A stretch of DNA of 64,000 bases from Achromobacter sp. HZ34 (GTDB lineage Bacteria; Pseudomonadota; Gammaproteobacteria; Burkholderiales; Burkholderiaceae_B). Location of the stretch: the NCBI RefSeq assembly GCF_002209485.1, contig NZ_NJIX01000001.1, positions 558,001 through 622,000 on the forward strand. Direction: 5' to 3'. Positions 16,905-24,726 of the stretch are shown in pieces. The first letter of the stretch is position 1. Every line of letters starts with the position of its first letter. The translations under genes and the position numbers were made by a program. Under the pieces are notes generated by a model that made no database searches, was not told the origin of the DNA, and saw only the letters and a program-made list of their open reading frames with translations.

Positions 16905-16921
16905 TCTGTAAAAGCTGTCAA
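16905..16921 (+). promoter_or_regulatory. 17-bp shared element, copy 1 (Bug promoter)
   Basis: TCTGTAAAAGCTGTCAA. It lies 67 bp upstream of the Bug gene start (16838, minus strand). It matches the element at 17772-17788 in 15 of 17 positions when that one is read on the minus strand. Being placed on either side of the gntR-type gene, the two copies are good candidates for operators of the encoded FadR/GntR protein. Confidence 0.55.
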
Positions 16922-17010
16922 TAGCTGATATCGTCCTAAGCCTTCAGCCGGCGGATTGTCTCCGGCTGGGGATTCCCAGCCTGCCATGTTCGGCCGGCCA
17001 GGTTTCCTGA

Positions 17011-17712
17011 CTAAGTCTGGCCACCGAACAGGCGTGCGATGCCGCCCTGCAGGTGGGCCGACATGGCGGCCCGCGCCGCCACCGGATCGGCGGCCGCGAT
17101 CGCCGCGACGATGGCGCGATGCTCGGCGATCACCTGCTGGCGCCGCTGCGCCTGCATCGGACCGGCGAGCTTGCGCACCAGGTCGATGCTGAAACGCGTC
17201 TGCGCGATCAAGGCCGTCATCGTCATTTCGAAGAAGCGGTTGCCGCAGGCGGCGGCGATGGCCGCATGGAAGGCGATGTCCTCATCGATGCCCGAAGCGC
17301 CAGCCTGCAGCGCCTGTTCGAAGGCTTCCTGCCGCCGGGCGATCTCCTGCACGGCCGCCGGGGCCGCGTCCTGCGCGCTGCGCGCCACGATTTCGCCTTC
17401 CAGCGCACAGCGGAAATCGAGGAAGGTCTTGATGTCGGGAATGCTGGTCAACGGCCCGAACTCGACGATATCGGCCTGCGGCTGCAGCGCTTCGACATAA
17501 TTGCCCGAACCCTTGCGCGCGGAGATCCGGCCTTCGGCGCGCAGCCGCGCCAGGGCCTGGCGCAATACCGGCCTGGACACGGCAAAGCGCCGCGCCAGTT
17601 CGATTTCGCCGGGCAGGCGTGCATGGGTCTCGAAACCCTCGCTACCCAGCAGCGAGAGAAGTTGTTCGTAGACCTTGTCGCCAAGGCGACGGTCGGGAGT
17701 AACGGCAGTCAT
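17011..17712 (-). CDS. GntR-family regulator, FadR/FCD subgroup
   Basis: About 233 residues. N-terminal winged helix: LGDKVYEQLLSLLGSEGF, LPGEIELARRFAVSRPVLR and RISARKGSGNYV. The C-terminal FCD effector domain is all-helical, with DEDIAFHAAIAAACGN and EHRAIVAAIAAAD supplying the usual metal-binding Asp/His positions. Effectors of this subgroup are often sugar acids or other carboxylates. It is divergent from the dehydratase gene (17844) and upstream of the Bug gene (16838). The shared 17-bp element in both promoters suggests it controls both. Confidence 0.88.
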   Translation of the reverse strand: MTAVTPDRRLGDKVYEQLLSLLGSEGFETHARLPGEIELARRFAVSRPVLRQALARLRAEGRISARKGSGNYVEALQPQADIVEFGPLTSIPDIKTFLDFRCALEGEIVARSAQDAAPAAVQEIARRQEAFEQALQAGASGIDEDIAFHAAIAAACGNRFFEMTMTALIAQTRFSIDLVRKLAGPMQAQRRQQVIAEHRAIVAAIAAADPVAARAAMSAHLQGGIARLFGGQT

Positions 17713-17771
17713 GGAGCGGGAGTGTGAGGCAAGGCAGGGCAGGCGGCAAGAGGCAGCGGCCCGCCTCGGAA

Positions 17772-17788
17772 TTGACAGATTTTACAGC
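17772..17788 (-). promoter_or_regulatory. 17-bp shared element, copy 2 (gntR/dehydratase divergent promoter)
   Basis: On the minus strand it reads GCTGTAAAATCTGTCAA, differing from copy 1 at two positions. It lies 56 bp before the dehydratase start and 60 bp before the GntR start. A partial third copy, TTGTAAAGCTG, follows on the plus strand at 17809-17819. The arrangement would allow autoregulation and control of the dehydratase. Confidence 0.55.
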
Positions 17789-17843
17789 TTTGCGCAAACT
17801 AGCCACCTTGTAAAGCTGCATCAACCTACCAGGCGCCATTTCC

Positions 17844-19046
17844 ATGTCCATCATCACCGCCTTGCGCACCTACCGCCTGCCCGACCGGCCAAGCCTGATC
17901 TGGCTTGAAATCGATACCGACGAGGGCCTGACCGGATTGGGCGAGACGTTCCGCGGCGCCGCCGCCGTGGAGACCGTCATCCATACCGAGATCGCGCCGC
18001 AATTGCTGGGGCGCGACGCTTCCGCCATCGAGGGCATCAACAGCCTGCTGACCTTGCCCTATGTCGGCTATAACGCCTCGGGCGCCGAAGTCCGCGCCGC
18101 CAGCGCGGTGGACATCGCCTTGTGGGACCTGGCCGGGCAGCGCCAGCGCGTGCCGCTGTACCAGGCGCTTGGCGGCGCCGCGCGGCCCACCATTCCTGTC
18201 TACAACACCTGCGCCGGTTACGCCTACAACTCCACCGGCAAGCGTCGCGACATCGGCGGCAACGATGTCGCGGCCGGTCCCTACGACGACCAGGTCGCGT
18301 TCATGCGCGATGCCGGTGCGCTGGCGGTAAGCTTGCGCGACGAAGGCTATGGCGCCATGAAGATCTGGCCTTTCGACATCTACGCACCGAAAACCCAGGG
18401 CCAGGTCATCAGCCTGCCCGACTTGAAGCGGGGCCTGGAACCCTTCAAGCGCGTGCGCGAAGCGGTGGGCGACGACATCGAGGTCATGTGCGAGATGCAC
18501 GGGCTTTGGGGCAACCACGCCGCGCTGCGCATCTGCCAGGCGCTGGAGGACTACGGCGTATTCTGGGCCGAGGATCCGATCTCGAAGATGGATGACGTGC
18601 ATACATTGGCCGACCTGCGCAGCCGCACGCGCACGCCTATCTGCGGCAGCGAATCCCTGGCCGGTTTGCCGGTGTTCCGCGACCTGCTGGCCGCCGACGC
18701 GCTGGACGTGGTCATGCTGGACCTGTGCTGGTGCGGCGGCCTGACCACGGCGCGCAAGATCGCCGCGCTGGCGCAGGCTTATGCGAAACCTTTGGCACCG
18801 CACGACTGCACCGGCCCGGTGGCCCTGATGGCCGGCCTGCATCTGGCGCTGCACGCATCCACCGCGATCTACCAGGAAGTGGTGCGCGCCACGCTCGCCA
18901 CGTGGTACCGGGACCTGGTCACCGATCTGCCCGACATCCAGGCCGGTATCGCACAGCCGCCGCGTGGGCATGGCCTGGGCACCCGCCTCACCGATGCCTT
19001 CAAGGCGCGTACCGACCTGACCGTACGCCTCAGCAACCTGAATTAA
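17844..19046 (+). CDS. Enolase-superfamily sugar-acid dehydratase (mandelate racemase / galactonate dehydratase-like)
   Basis: About 400 residues. The N-terminal capping domain is followed by the barrel with GAEVRAASAVDIALWDLAG, GYGAMKIWPFDIY, VMCEMHGLW (first metal ligand), WAEDPISKMDD (second, Glu), ICGSESLAG (third, Glu) and the catalytic-His stretch LAPHDCTGP. This pattern fits the acid-sugar dehydratase branch (galactonate/mannonate-like) rather than muconate cycloisomerase. The next gene is a D-2-hydroxyacid dehydrogenase 12 bp downstream, and a GntR regulator is divergent. Likely role: dehydration of an aldonic acid to a 2-keto-3-deoxy acid; the exact sugar is unknown. Confidence 0.86.
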   Translation: MSIITALRTYRLPDRPSLIWLEIDTDEGLTGLGETFRGAAAVETVIHTEIAPQLLGRDASAIEGINSLLTLPYVGYNASGAEVRAASAVDIALWDLAGQRQRVPLYQALGGAARPTIPVYNTCAGYAYNSTGKRRDIGGNDVAAGPYDDQVAFMRDAGALAVSLRDEGYGAMKIWPFDIYAPKTQGQVISLPDLKRGLEPFKRVREAVGDDIEVMCEMHGLWGNHAALRICQALEDYGVFWAEDPISKMDDVHTLADLRSRTRTPICGSESLAGLPVFRDLLAADALDVVMLDLCWCGGLTTARKIAALAQAYAKPLAPHDCTGPVALMAGLHLALHASTAIYQEVVRATLATWYRDLVTDLPDIQAGIAQPPRGHGLGTRLTDAFKARTDLTVRLSNLN

Positions 19047-19058
19047 GGAACGCACTTC

Positions 19059-20018
19059 ATGAAAATCCTGGTCGCGGGGCTGCATGCCCCCAATGCGCCG
19101 CGGCTCGCCGCATTGCTGGGCGCCGGCTTCGATGTACAGGCCGCCAAGACGCTGCCGGCGCAAGGCCCCATCGACGCCGATGTGCTGGTTAGCAATCGCC
19201 TGACGGCGGACGAGGCGGCACGCTTCAGCGGCCGCCTGGTGCAGGTGCCCGGCGCCGGCGTGGATGCCATCGCGCTGGATGCCGTGTCCGCCGCCTGCCA
19301 GGTGTGCAACGTCCACGGACACGAGATCCCCATCGCCGAATATGTCGTGCATGCCTTGCTGGAACATTTCCTGGAGCCCTGGCGCCTGCCGGCGACGCTG
19401 GACGAAAAAGCCTGGCCCGCCGTCTACGCGGATCGGCCTTATCACCGCGAAGCCTGCGGCAATACCGTCGCCATCCTCGGTTATGGACACATCGGTGAAG
19501 AGATCGCCCTGCGTGTCCAGGCGCTGGGCATGGGCGTCATCGCGGTCACCCGCAGCGGCCAGGTGAAGTCGGCAGTGGCGCCGAATGAGGTGGTGCAGAC
19601 GCCGCAACTGGAAACGGTACTAAGCCGCTGCGCCGCCTTGGTGCTGTGCTGCCCGTTGACGGACGACACGCGGGGCAGGGTGGGGGATGCGGCGCTGCGG
19701 GCGCTGGGGCCGCAAGGCCTGCTGGTGAACGTGGCGCGCGCCGAAGTGGTGGACGAAGCCGCGCTGTACGACACGCTCAGCACCGGCAAGCTGGGGCGGG
19801 CGGTGCTCGACGTCTGGTATCGCTATCCCGCCGCCGGCGAAACGTCGGTGACGCCGGCACGCCTGCCTTTGCACGCCTTGCCCAATGTGCGCGGCACGCC
19901 GCATCTGTCCGCCTTGACGCCGGGACTGCTGGAACGCCGCTACGGCGTCATCGCCGCCAACATCCGCGCCTTGCAGGCGGGCACGCCATTGGTGCATGTG
20001 CTGAAGGCGGCTGGGTGA
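19059..20018 (+). CDS. D-isomer-specific 2-hydroxyacid dehydrogenase
   Basis: About 319 residues. The NAD(P)-binding motif is GNTVAILGYGHIGEEIA, followed by the substrate-binding LVNVARAEVVDEAALY with the catalytic Arg, and the catalytic His in GTPHLSALTPG. AAGGA lies before the ATG at 19059. In an operon with a sugar-acid dehydratase it may reduce a 2-keto acid product or oxidise a hydroxyacid. The cofactor preference and substrate were not determined. Confidence 0.88.
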   Translation: MKILVAGLHAPNAPRLAALLGAGFDVQAAKTLPAQGPIDADVLVSNRLTADEAARFSGRLVQVPGAGVDAIALDAVSAACQVCNVHGHEIPIAEYVVHALLEHFLEPWRLPATLDEKAWPAVYADRPYHREACGNTVAILGYGHIGEEIALRVQALGMGVIAVTRSGQVKSAVAPNEVVQTPQLETVLSRCAALVLCCPLTDDTRGRVGDAALRALGPQGLLVNVARAEVVDEAALYDTLSTGKLGRAVLDVWYRYPAAGETSVTPARLPLHALPNVRGTPHLSALTPGLLERRYGVIAANIRALQAGTPLVHVLKAAG

Positions 20019-20025
20019 CGCTGCC

Positions 20026-20096
20026 AAGCTTTAATAAGGCCATCCTTATTAAAGCTTAGGTGCCTTATCCTTTAATAAGACTCTCCTTATTAAAGG
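20026..20096. repeat. Two AT-rich perfect palindromes in tandem
   Basis: The first is AAGCTTTAATAAGG (20026-20039) with its exact complement CCTTATTAAAGCTT (20044-20057) around a 4-nt loop. The second is CCTTTAATAAG (20069-20079) with CTTATTAAAGG (20086-20096) around 6 nt. Both share the half-site CTTTAATAAG, and CCTTAT recurs at 20063-20068. The stretch is far more AT-rich than the neighbourhood. It follows the dehydrogenase stop, so it could end transcription, but it has no T-run. The repeated half-sites look equally like operators for the decayed gene next to it. Confidence 0.65.
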
Positions 20097-20131
20097 TTAC
20101 GACGTGCCTTCGTGCCACGTGCTCATCCCAG

Positions 20132-20343
20132 GGGGATGAAGCCAGCGTCATCGCAGACCTGGACGCGGACATCACCCTGGATTCCATGCGGGCATTCAGC
20201 CATGGGGCGCTGAGAGTGGAGGAGAGGGGCCAGGCGGCACTGAACCAGGTCCTGATCCGCGAACTCCATGCCATCCTCTGGACGAGATCGAACGTCCCAT
20301 GCGCGAAATCGGCGATAGTTTTCCCCGCAAGCTTGAGCGTTGA
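20132..20343 (+). pseudogene. Decayed gene of unknown family (C-terminal remnant, frameshifted)
   Basis: One frame reads GDEASVIADLDADITLDSM, RAFSHGALRVEERGQAALNQ and VLIRELHAIL. It then breaks near 20270-20282, and another frame continues LDEIERPMREIGDSFPRKLE, ending R-stop at 20343. Taken together this is a plausible protein C-terminus of about 70 residues with strong amphipathic character, interrupted by a small indel and lacking an obvious start. The protein family was not recognised. The palindromes directly upstream (20026-20096) may be its old control region. Confidence 0.45.
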
Positions 20344-20351
20344 CGGGCACT

Positions 20352-21848
20352 CTATAGCACCTTGCAATCGAAGGTTGGGTCGCCGTAGGGGTAGTAGTCC
20401 GCCAACTTCAAGTGCCGATAGTCCAGCCCCTCCAGTTTGACGGTGCCCAGGAAGGCTTCGGATGGCTCGACGATGAGTATGGTGGGTGAATATCCGCTGT
20501 CGTCGAAGCCGCGCCGGAAGTGGACACGCGACTTGATGGCAACGACGTCGAAATCCTCCGGTGACAGGGCCAGCGCCCAGAGATCGGTCGGCTCCTGAAT
20601 CTGCACCAGGTACGGACTGAGGATCAGCACATTGCCTTCGCCGAAGGAGATCAGGTACCAGTTCTGGGCGCGGAAGCGCCCGGCGGTGGCCGGGCGTACG
20701 CCCAGGATCTTGCCTTTGATACGAACCGCTGGGCCCGCCGACTCGTCGACCAGGCCGCCTACCTCCATGTCGAAATCGTCGCCCGCCTTGGCACCGGACT
20801 GGTCCAGTGCCTGTACTTCCTTGGACGAAGCGAGCGTCGCGATCAGCGTACGCTTGAGCTTTTGCTCGATAATCGCGCTCAGCAGCCAGGTCGCGTAGCC
20901 GGAGCGGTCACTGGAGTCCGCCAGGGTGACCGGCCCCTTGCCTGCGGCCACCGCCTCGGCCGCGAGCCGCGCACCAGCAGCCATGTCATGGATCTTCGTG
21001 GTGTTCAGCAGGTCTTCGCGCTTGCGCCACGCCCAGTTCGCCATGTCCTCGGCGATCGATTTGGCCAGCGCCGGGTTGCCGTTGGTCAATACCTGTATGG
21101 TCATGCCCGCGTCGGGCACGTCGGCCCATGGAAAACCGAAGAACACGTTGACGAACACGTCCGGCTCGCGTGCTTCCCATGTCAAGGCGCGCTGGACCAG
21201 GTTGGACCAAGGCGATGCACCGGTCCACATCAACACGGTGGGCGCGATGATGGGGACGCGAATGATGGCATTGGTCGGCACGAAATCCTTGCGGATGGCG
21301 CGCACCAGCATGCGTGCGGCACGCTCGCCTTGCAGGTGCATGTCGTAGTGAGGGAAATACTTGACGCAGAAGGCCATGTTGGCGCTTTTGAGGAACTGCT
21401 CGTCTTCATTGCCGTGCGGGTCGAAGGTGGCGCTGATGAAGGCCGACGCTCCAATGACGCCGCGGACGCGACGCGCCAGCTCCGCTTCGGGACGCGCCAC
21501 GCCACGCACGGCGGCGGCGCCATGCAAGGCCAGGAAGGCGCCGTCGAACGGGCCCTGCTCGGCCAGTTCCTTCAGCATGATGGCGGAGAAGTGCTCGAAG
21601 GCTTCCTCCGTGATCCAGCCCGAGCCGGTGCCCGTCTTGGGAAACAGCGGCGAGGTAATGCCGACGAGTACGACGTCGGCGTACTCCCGGGCGACCTGGA
21701 CGAAACCGCCCATATAGCCCTTGGGATCCGTCTTCAGCAGGGCTTCGCCGCCCACCGGCGAGCCGGCATAAGTGAAATCGTCGAGGGTCGTGTCATTGGG
21801 CAAAAAGGTGACCGTTTCATGGGTGAACTGCAGTACTGCGATACGCAT
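20352..21848 (-). CDS. M81/MlrC-family metallopeptidase
   Basis: About 498 residues, the normal length for MlrC-type proteins, named after microcystinase C, which acts on linearised cyclic peptides. Features are the start MRIAVLQFTHETVTFLPND, GPFDGAFLALHGAAA, the metal-site-like FDPHGNEDEQ, YFPHYDMHLQGERAA, and ADSSDRSGYATW. GGAG lies upstream of the ATG at 21848. No obvious partner gene shares its strand nearby. Most relatives have no known peptide substrate. Confidence 0.85.
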   Translation of the reverse strand: MRIAVLQFTHETVTFLPNDTTLDDFTYAGSPVGGEALLKTDPKGYMGGFVQVAREYADVVLVGITSPLFPKTGTGSGWITEEAFEHFSAIMLKELAEQGPFDGAFLALHGAAAVRGVARPEAELARRVRGVIGASAFISATFDPHGNEDEQFLKSANMAFCVKYFPHYDMHLQGERAARMLVRAIRKDFVPTNAIIRVPIIAPTVLMWTGASPWSNLVQRALTWEAREPDVFVNVFFGFPWADVPDAGMTIQVLTNGNPALAKSIAEDMANWAWRKREDLLNTTKIHDMAAGARLAAEAVAAGKGPVTLADSSDRSGYATWLLSAIIEQKLKRTLIATLASSKEVQALDQSGAKAGDDFDMEVGGLVDESAGPAVRIKGKILGVRPATAGRFRAQNWYLISFGEGNVLILSPYLVQIQEPTDLWALALSPEDFDVVAIKSRVHFRRGFDDSGYSPTILIVEPSEAFLGTVKLEGLDYRHLKLADYYPYGDPTFDCKVL

Positions 21849-22154
21849 GCTCGTTGCTCCAGCGGTCTTTGTTGCGGGTCGGCGATCAGTTCCGCGCTGC
21901 CTGGTTCATCTGTGGCAGGACCGAAGCCTTTTGCGTGAACCGGCGCCCCTCATCTGGGAAAAATTCTAGAGACGAGGGAGGTCAACAGCAATTAGAGATT
22001 CATCAAGCGAGCGTTGCTTTAATTAGAACGGAGCTCGGGCAGCGCCATGCCAGGGCGCGAGCACCCTGTTTTTGTCTGTGGTAGGGTCGCAACATGAAAG
22101 TGTTCATAGAAAATGTATTATCAGTGTTAAAACTTTATCTATGAATGCCGGGAA
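21849..22154. promoter_or_regulatory. Divergent region with a candidate HipB-type operator
   Basis: This 306-bp gap separates the MlrC-type gene (minus) from the HTH/HipA-like pair (plus). An inverted repeat of TTCATAGA (22103-22110) and TCTATGAA (22138-22145), 27 bp apart, brackets an AT-rich stretch that probably contains the promoter, 9 bp upstream of the HTH gene. Antitoxin-type HTH proteins usually bind such dyads at their own promoter. Nothing coding was recognised between 21849 and 22090. Confidence 0.45.
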
Positions 22155-22475
22155 ATGCCAAAAAAGATCGTCGTCGATCCCTTCTTGAGCGCCGGAGCGG
22201 TCTCCAGGCTTGCCCAGTGGGGCAGGATCGTTCGCACACAGCGAGTGCGAACGAAAGTGACCGCCGGCAATTTTTGTGAGCGGATCGGAATCTCATTGAG
22301 TACGCTGCGGCGCATCGAGGCAGGGGACCCAGCCGTGAGCGTTGGAAGCTATCTGTCGGCACTGAGCGCGCTCGGCGTACTCGATATGGCCATCCCGCAT
22401 CCTGGCGAACAGCTGGGCTCGGAAAGCCCGCGATCAAGAGCGCCGAAAACCACCAAAGACGATGACTACTTCTAA
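22155..22475 (+). CDS. HTH (XRE/HipB-like) DNA-binding protein
   Basis: About 106 residues. The helix-turn-helix is visible as VTAGNFCERIGISLSTLRRI followed by EAGDPAVSVGSYLSALSALG, the pattern of HipB-type partners of HipA kinases. The C-terminal tail is polar and rich in Lys/Asp. It overlaps the HipA-like gene by 14 bp, so the two are translated together. Expected role: binding and repressing its own promoter, and restraining the kinase. Codon use is less GC-rich than in the metabolic genes around it. Confidence 0.8.
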   Translation: MPKKIVVDPFLSAGAVSRLAQWGRIVRTQRVRTKVTAGNFCERIGISLSTLRRIEAGDPAVSVGSYLSALSALGVLDMAIPHPGEQLGSESPRSRAPKTTKDDDYF

Positions 22476-23724
22476 GCCGATTTTCATCTATCTTCAAAGG
22501 CCCGACAACGGCTCCTGGGTGACGATCGGACGCTATCGCCGCGGCGACACTGGTATTGGTCTATTCCAGTACGCGCCGAGTTATCTGGATGCGGGCTTGT
22601 CATGGAGTCTAGACCCCGTCAACCTTCCTCTCGCGGCCAACCTGGAGTACCCAGCGACTCGATATGGTGGCCTTCATGATGTCTTGCGCGATGCCTGTCC
22701 GGACGCGTGGGGAAGGGCGTTGATTCAACGCGAATACGGTATCAGTGATTCCGCGCCTCAACTCGACTACCTGATGCTCGCTGGGAATTCGGATCGGTGG
22801 GGCGCGATTGCGGTCGGCACAGCGAAAAAGGCCCCCGTCGCGCAATTCTCTACGCCGCCAATTTCGCTCATCCAGGATCTGGCAACGGAACTTCAGGCGA
22901 TGCAAATGCACCGGCCTGCGGTTCGTCCGGAGCTACGGCGTAAATTGCTTGCAACGCCAAGTATGGGCGGCGCACGCCCCAAAGCTGTAGTCAGGGAAGC
23001 TGCAAAGGACGGCGGGGCCTTTTGGTTGGTCAAACCCATTCTGGCGTCCGACACCCAAGATCTTCCTCGTCTGGAACACGCCATGCAGGTTTGGGGCACT
23101 CTCGCTGGCCTGAATTTCGCGGAGAGCCGCCTGATCCCGCAAGGCGAAACATCGCCACTGAGCCTGTTTCTCTCAAGACGATTCGACCGCCAGGATGGGC
23201 GCCGTCTGCTGACCCTCAGTGCAGCGTCGCTCCTGCAGACCGAGTATCCAGCACAGGGCGGGGGGACTGATCAACCTGCCTGGACATATCCTGACCTTGC
23301 CCACACGCTGATCCAGATTGGTGCGCATCGCGACGATGCACTCGAACTTTTCGATCGGATGTTATTCAACGCCTTGATCGGCAACGATGACGACCATCCT
23401 CGGAACCATGCCGTTGTATTCGAGGCGTCCAGGCAACGATGGCGGATCGCGCCGGCCTATGACGTCGTGCCGAACGTGGATTTCACACCTGATCGGCTGG
23501 CCATGCGGATGTCGCGCGGAAAGAGGGAAATCAGCCGCAGCGCAGCGCTCGCGGACTGGAAGGCATTCGGATTTTCGTCCGAGGCTCAGGCCAAGGAGCG
23601 GATCGACGGTCTCGTTGCCAGGTTCGTCGATACCTACCAGGAGATCGAACCTATGCTCGATGACTCGCTGCGCGCCCTGATGTCCGAGCGTATTGCGCAG
23701 ACTCGAAAGCTCCTGGCGCCATGA
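22462..23724 (+). CDS. HipA-like Ser/Thr kinase
   Basis: About 420 residues. The N-terminal subdomain has LQRPDNGSWVTIGRYRRGD. The kinase core contains PSMGGARPKA (nucleotide-binding loop of HipA proteins), AFWLVKP, the catalytic NALIGNDDDHPRNHAV and the DFG-equivalent APAYDVVP. HipA of Escherichia coli phosphorylates glutamyl-tRNA synthetase and slows growth; other HipA proteins have other targets. This one lacks any further recognisable domain. Together with the overlapping HTH gene it forms a candidate type II toxin-antitoxin pair, probably acquired. Target unknown. Confidence 0.85.
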   Translation: MTTSKPIFIYLQRPDNGSWVTIGRYRRGDTGIGLFQYAPSYLDAGLSWSLDPVNLPLAANLEYPATRYGGLHDVLRDACPDAWGRALIQREYGISDSAPQLDYLMLAGNSDRWGAIAVGTAKKAPVAQFSTPPISLIQDLATELQAMQMHRPAVRPELRRKLLATPSMGGARPKAVVREAAKDGGAFWLVKPILASDTQDLPRLEHAMQVWGTLAGLNFAESRLIPQGETSPLSLFLSRRFDRQDGRRLLTLSAASLLQTEYPAQGGGTDQPAWTYPDLAHTLIQIGAHRDDALELFDRMLFNALIGNDDDHPRNHAVVFEASRQRWRIAPAYDVVPNVDFTPDRLAMRMSRGKREISRSAALADWKAFGFSSEAQAKERIDGLVARFVDTYQEIEPMLDDSLRALMSERIAQTRKLLAP

Positions 23725-23758
23725 CCGATACCTATCTGCGCTAAATGCAGGCCGCAGG

Positions 23759-23777
23759 CTATAAGCAGCGCTTATAG
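23759..23777 (+). terminator. Hairpin after the HipA-like gene
   Basis: CTATAAGC and GCTTATAG form a perfect 8-bp stem with a 3-nt loop, 35 bp after the stop of the kinase gene. There is no T-run behind it, so it is only a possible terminator. Confidence 0.35.
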
Positions 23778-23880
23778 GGCAACTAGAACCGCCTGCTTGT
23801 TCGCAGCACCGGCGCAGTCAAGAATATCCCCGGATAACAAAGATGTTTGCTCAAACATTCGACTCAAGGGGAGTCATGCC

Positions 23881-24726
23881 ATGCCTGGATGGAAGAAATT
23901 CGCGCGGGCTTTGCTGCTTGCGCCTGCCGTTGCCTCCGTATTTTCGTCCGCCCTTGCGCTGCCGTCCGCTGCGCATGCCGCCGACACTTCGCTCGACGCG
24001 CTACTCAAACAAGGCTCCGTGCGCGTCGCCAATACCCAGACCAGTCCGCCATGGAGCTTTCTGGACGCTAACAATAAGCCCGACGGCTATGACGTCGCCG
24101 TCGCGCAGGAAATGTTCAGGCGCATCGGCATTCCCAAGGTGGAATTCATCGCCGACAAGTTCAAGAACTTCATCGAAGGCATCAACACGAAAAAGTACGA
24201 CGTGGTCGTCAACAGCCTGGCCAGGACCCCCGATCGCGAGAAGATCGTCGACTTCACCGTTCCCTACGCCGTACAGGATTTCCGCATATGGGTAGGCCAG
24301 AAGAACCAGGATATCCATGACGCCGCCACCCTGAAGGGCCGCAGCGTGGGCGTCAGCGCCGGCACCTCCAACGAATTGTGGGCCCGTCGCAACCTGCCCG
24401 ATTCCGAAATACGAACCTACGAGGGTGGCGGCTTTCTCTATAACGATCTGATCAGCGGCCGCCTGGACTCCGTGATCGATTCCTACGTACATGGAAACAG
24501 CGTGCGTACCGTCAACAAACTGCCCATCAAGCCGGTTGGCGAGCCCCTGGTTTATTCGCTTGGCGCGGCGATCGTGCCCAAAGGGGCGGACGCATTGCGC
24601 AAAGCCATGGACAAGGCATTGGAAGAAATGGCTGCCGATGGGACGCTACAGAAACTGGGCCACAAATACGTGGGCGCGGATTACGACATGGTCGGAAATA
24701 TGAAGAAGGCAACCAAGGCATGGTGA
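23881..24726 (+). CDS. Amino-acid-type ABC transporter periplasmic binding protein
   Basis: About 281 residues. It has a signal peptide (KKFARALLLAPAVASVFSS, cleaved near AHA), then family-3 solute-binding hallmarks: GSVRVANTQTSPPWSFLD, KPDGYDVAVAQEMFRRIGI, YDVVVNSLARTPDREKIVDF and GRSVGVSAGTSNEL. GGGGAG lies 7 bases before the ATG at 23881; upstream in-frame starts lack a box. A palindrome ATGTTTG-CT-CAAACAT spans 23844-23859 just before it. No permease or ATPase follows. Instead its stop overlaps a deacylase gene by 7 bp, which suggests it captures the compound that enzyme processes. Confidence 0.87.
   Translation: MPGWKKFARALLLAPAVASVFSSALALPSAAHAADTSLDALLKQGSVRVANTQTSPPWSFLDANNKPDGYDVAVAQEMFRRIGIPKVEFIADKFKNFIEGINTKKYDVVVNSLARTPDREKIVDFTVPYAVQDFRIWVGQKNQDIHDAATLKGRSVGVSAGTSNELWARRNLPDSEIRTYEGGGFLYNDLISGRLDSVIDSYVHGNSVRTVNKLPIKPVGEPLVYSLGAAIVPKGADALRKAMDKALEEMAADGTLQKLGHKYVGADYDMVGNMKKATKAW

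Noticed and set aside
20026-20057. Calling the first AT palindrome an intrinsic terminator
   Set aside because: The stem is AT-rich and not followed by a T-run, so it was listed as a repeat with uncertain role.
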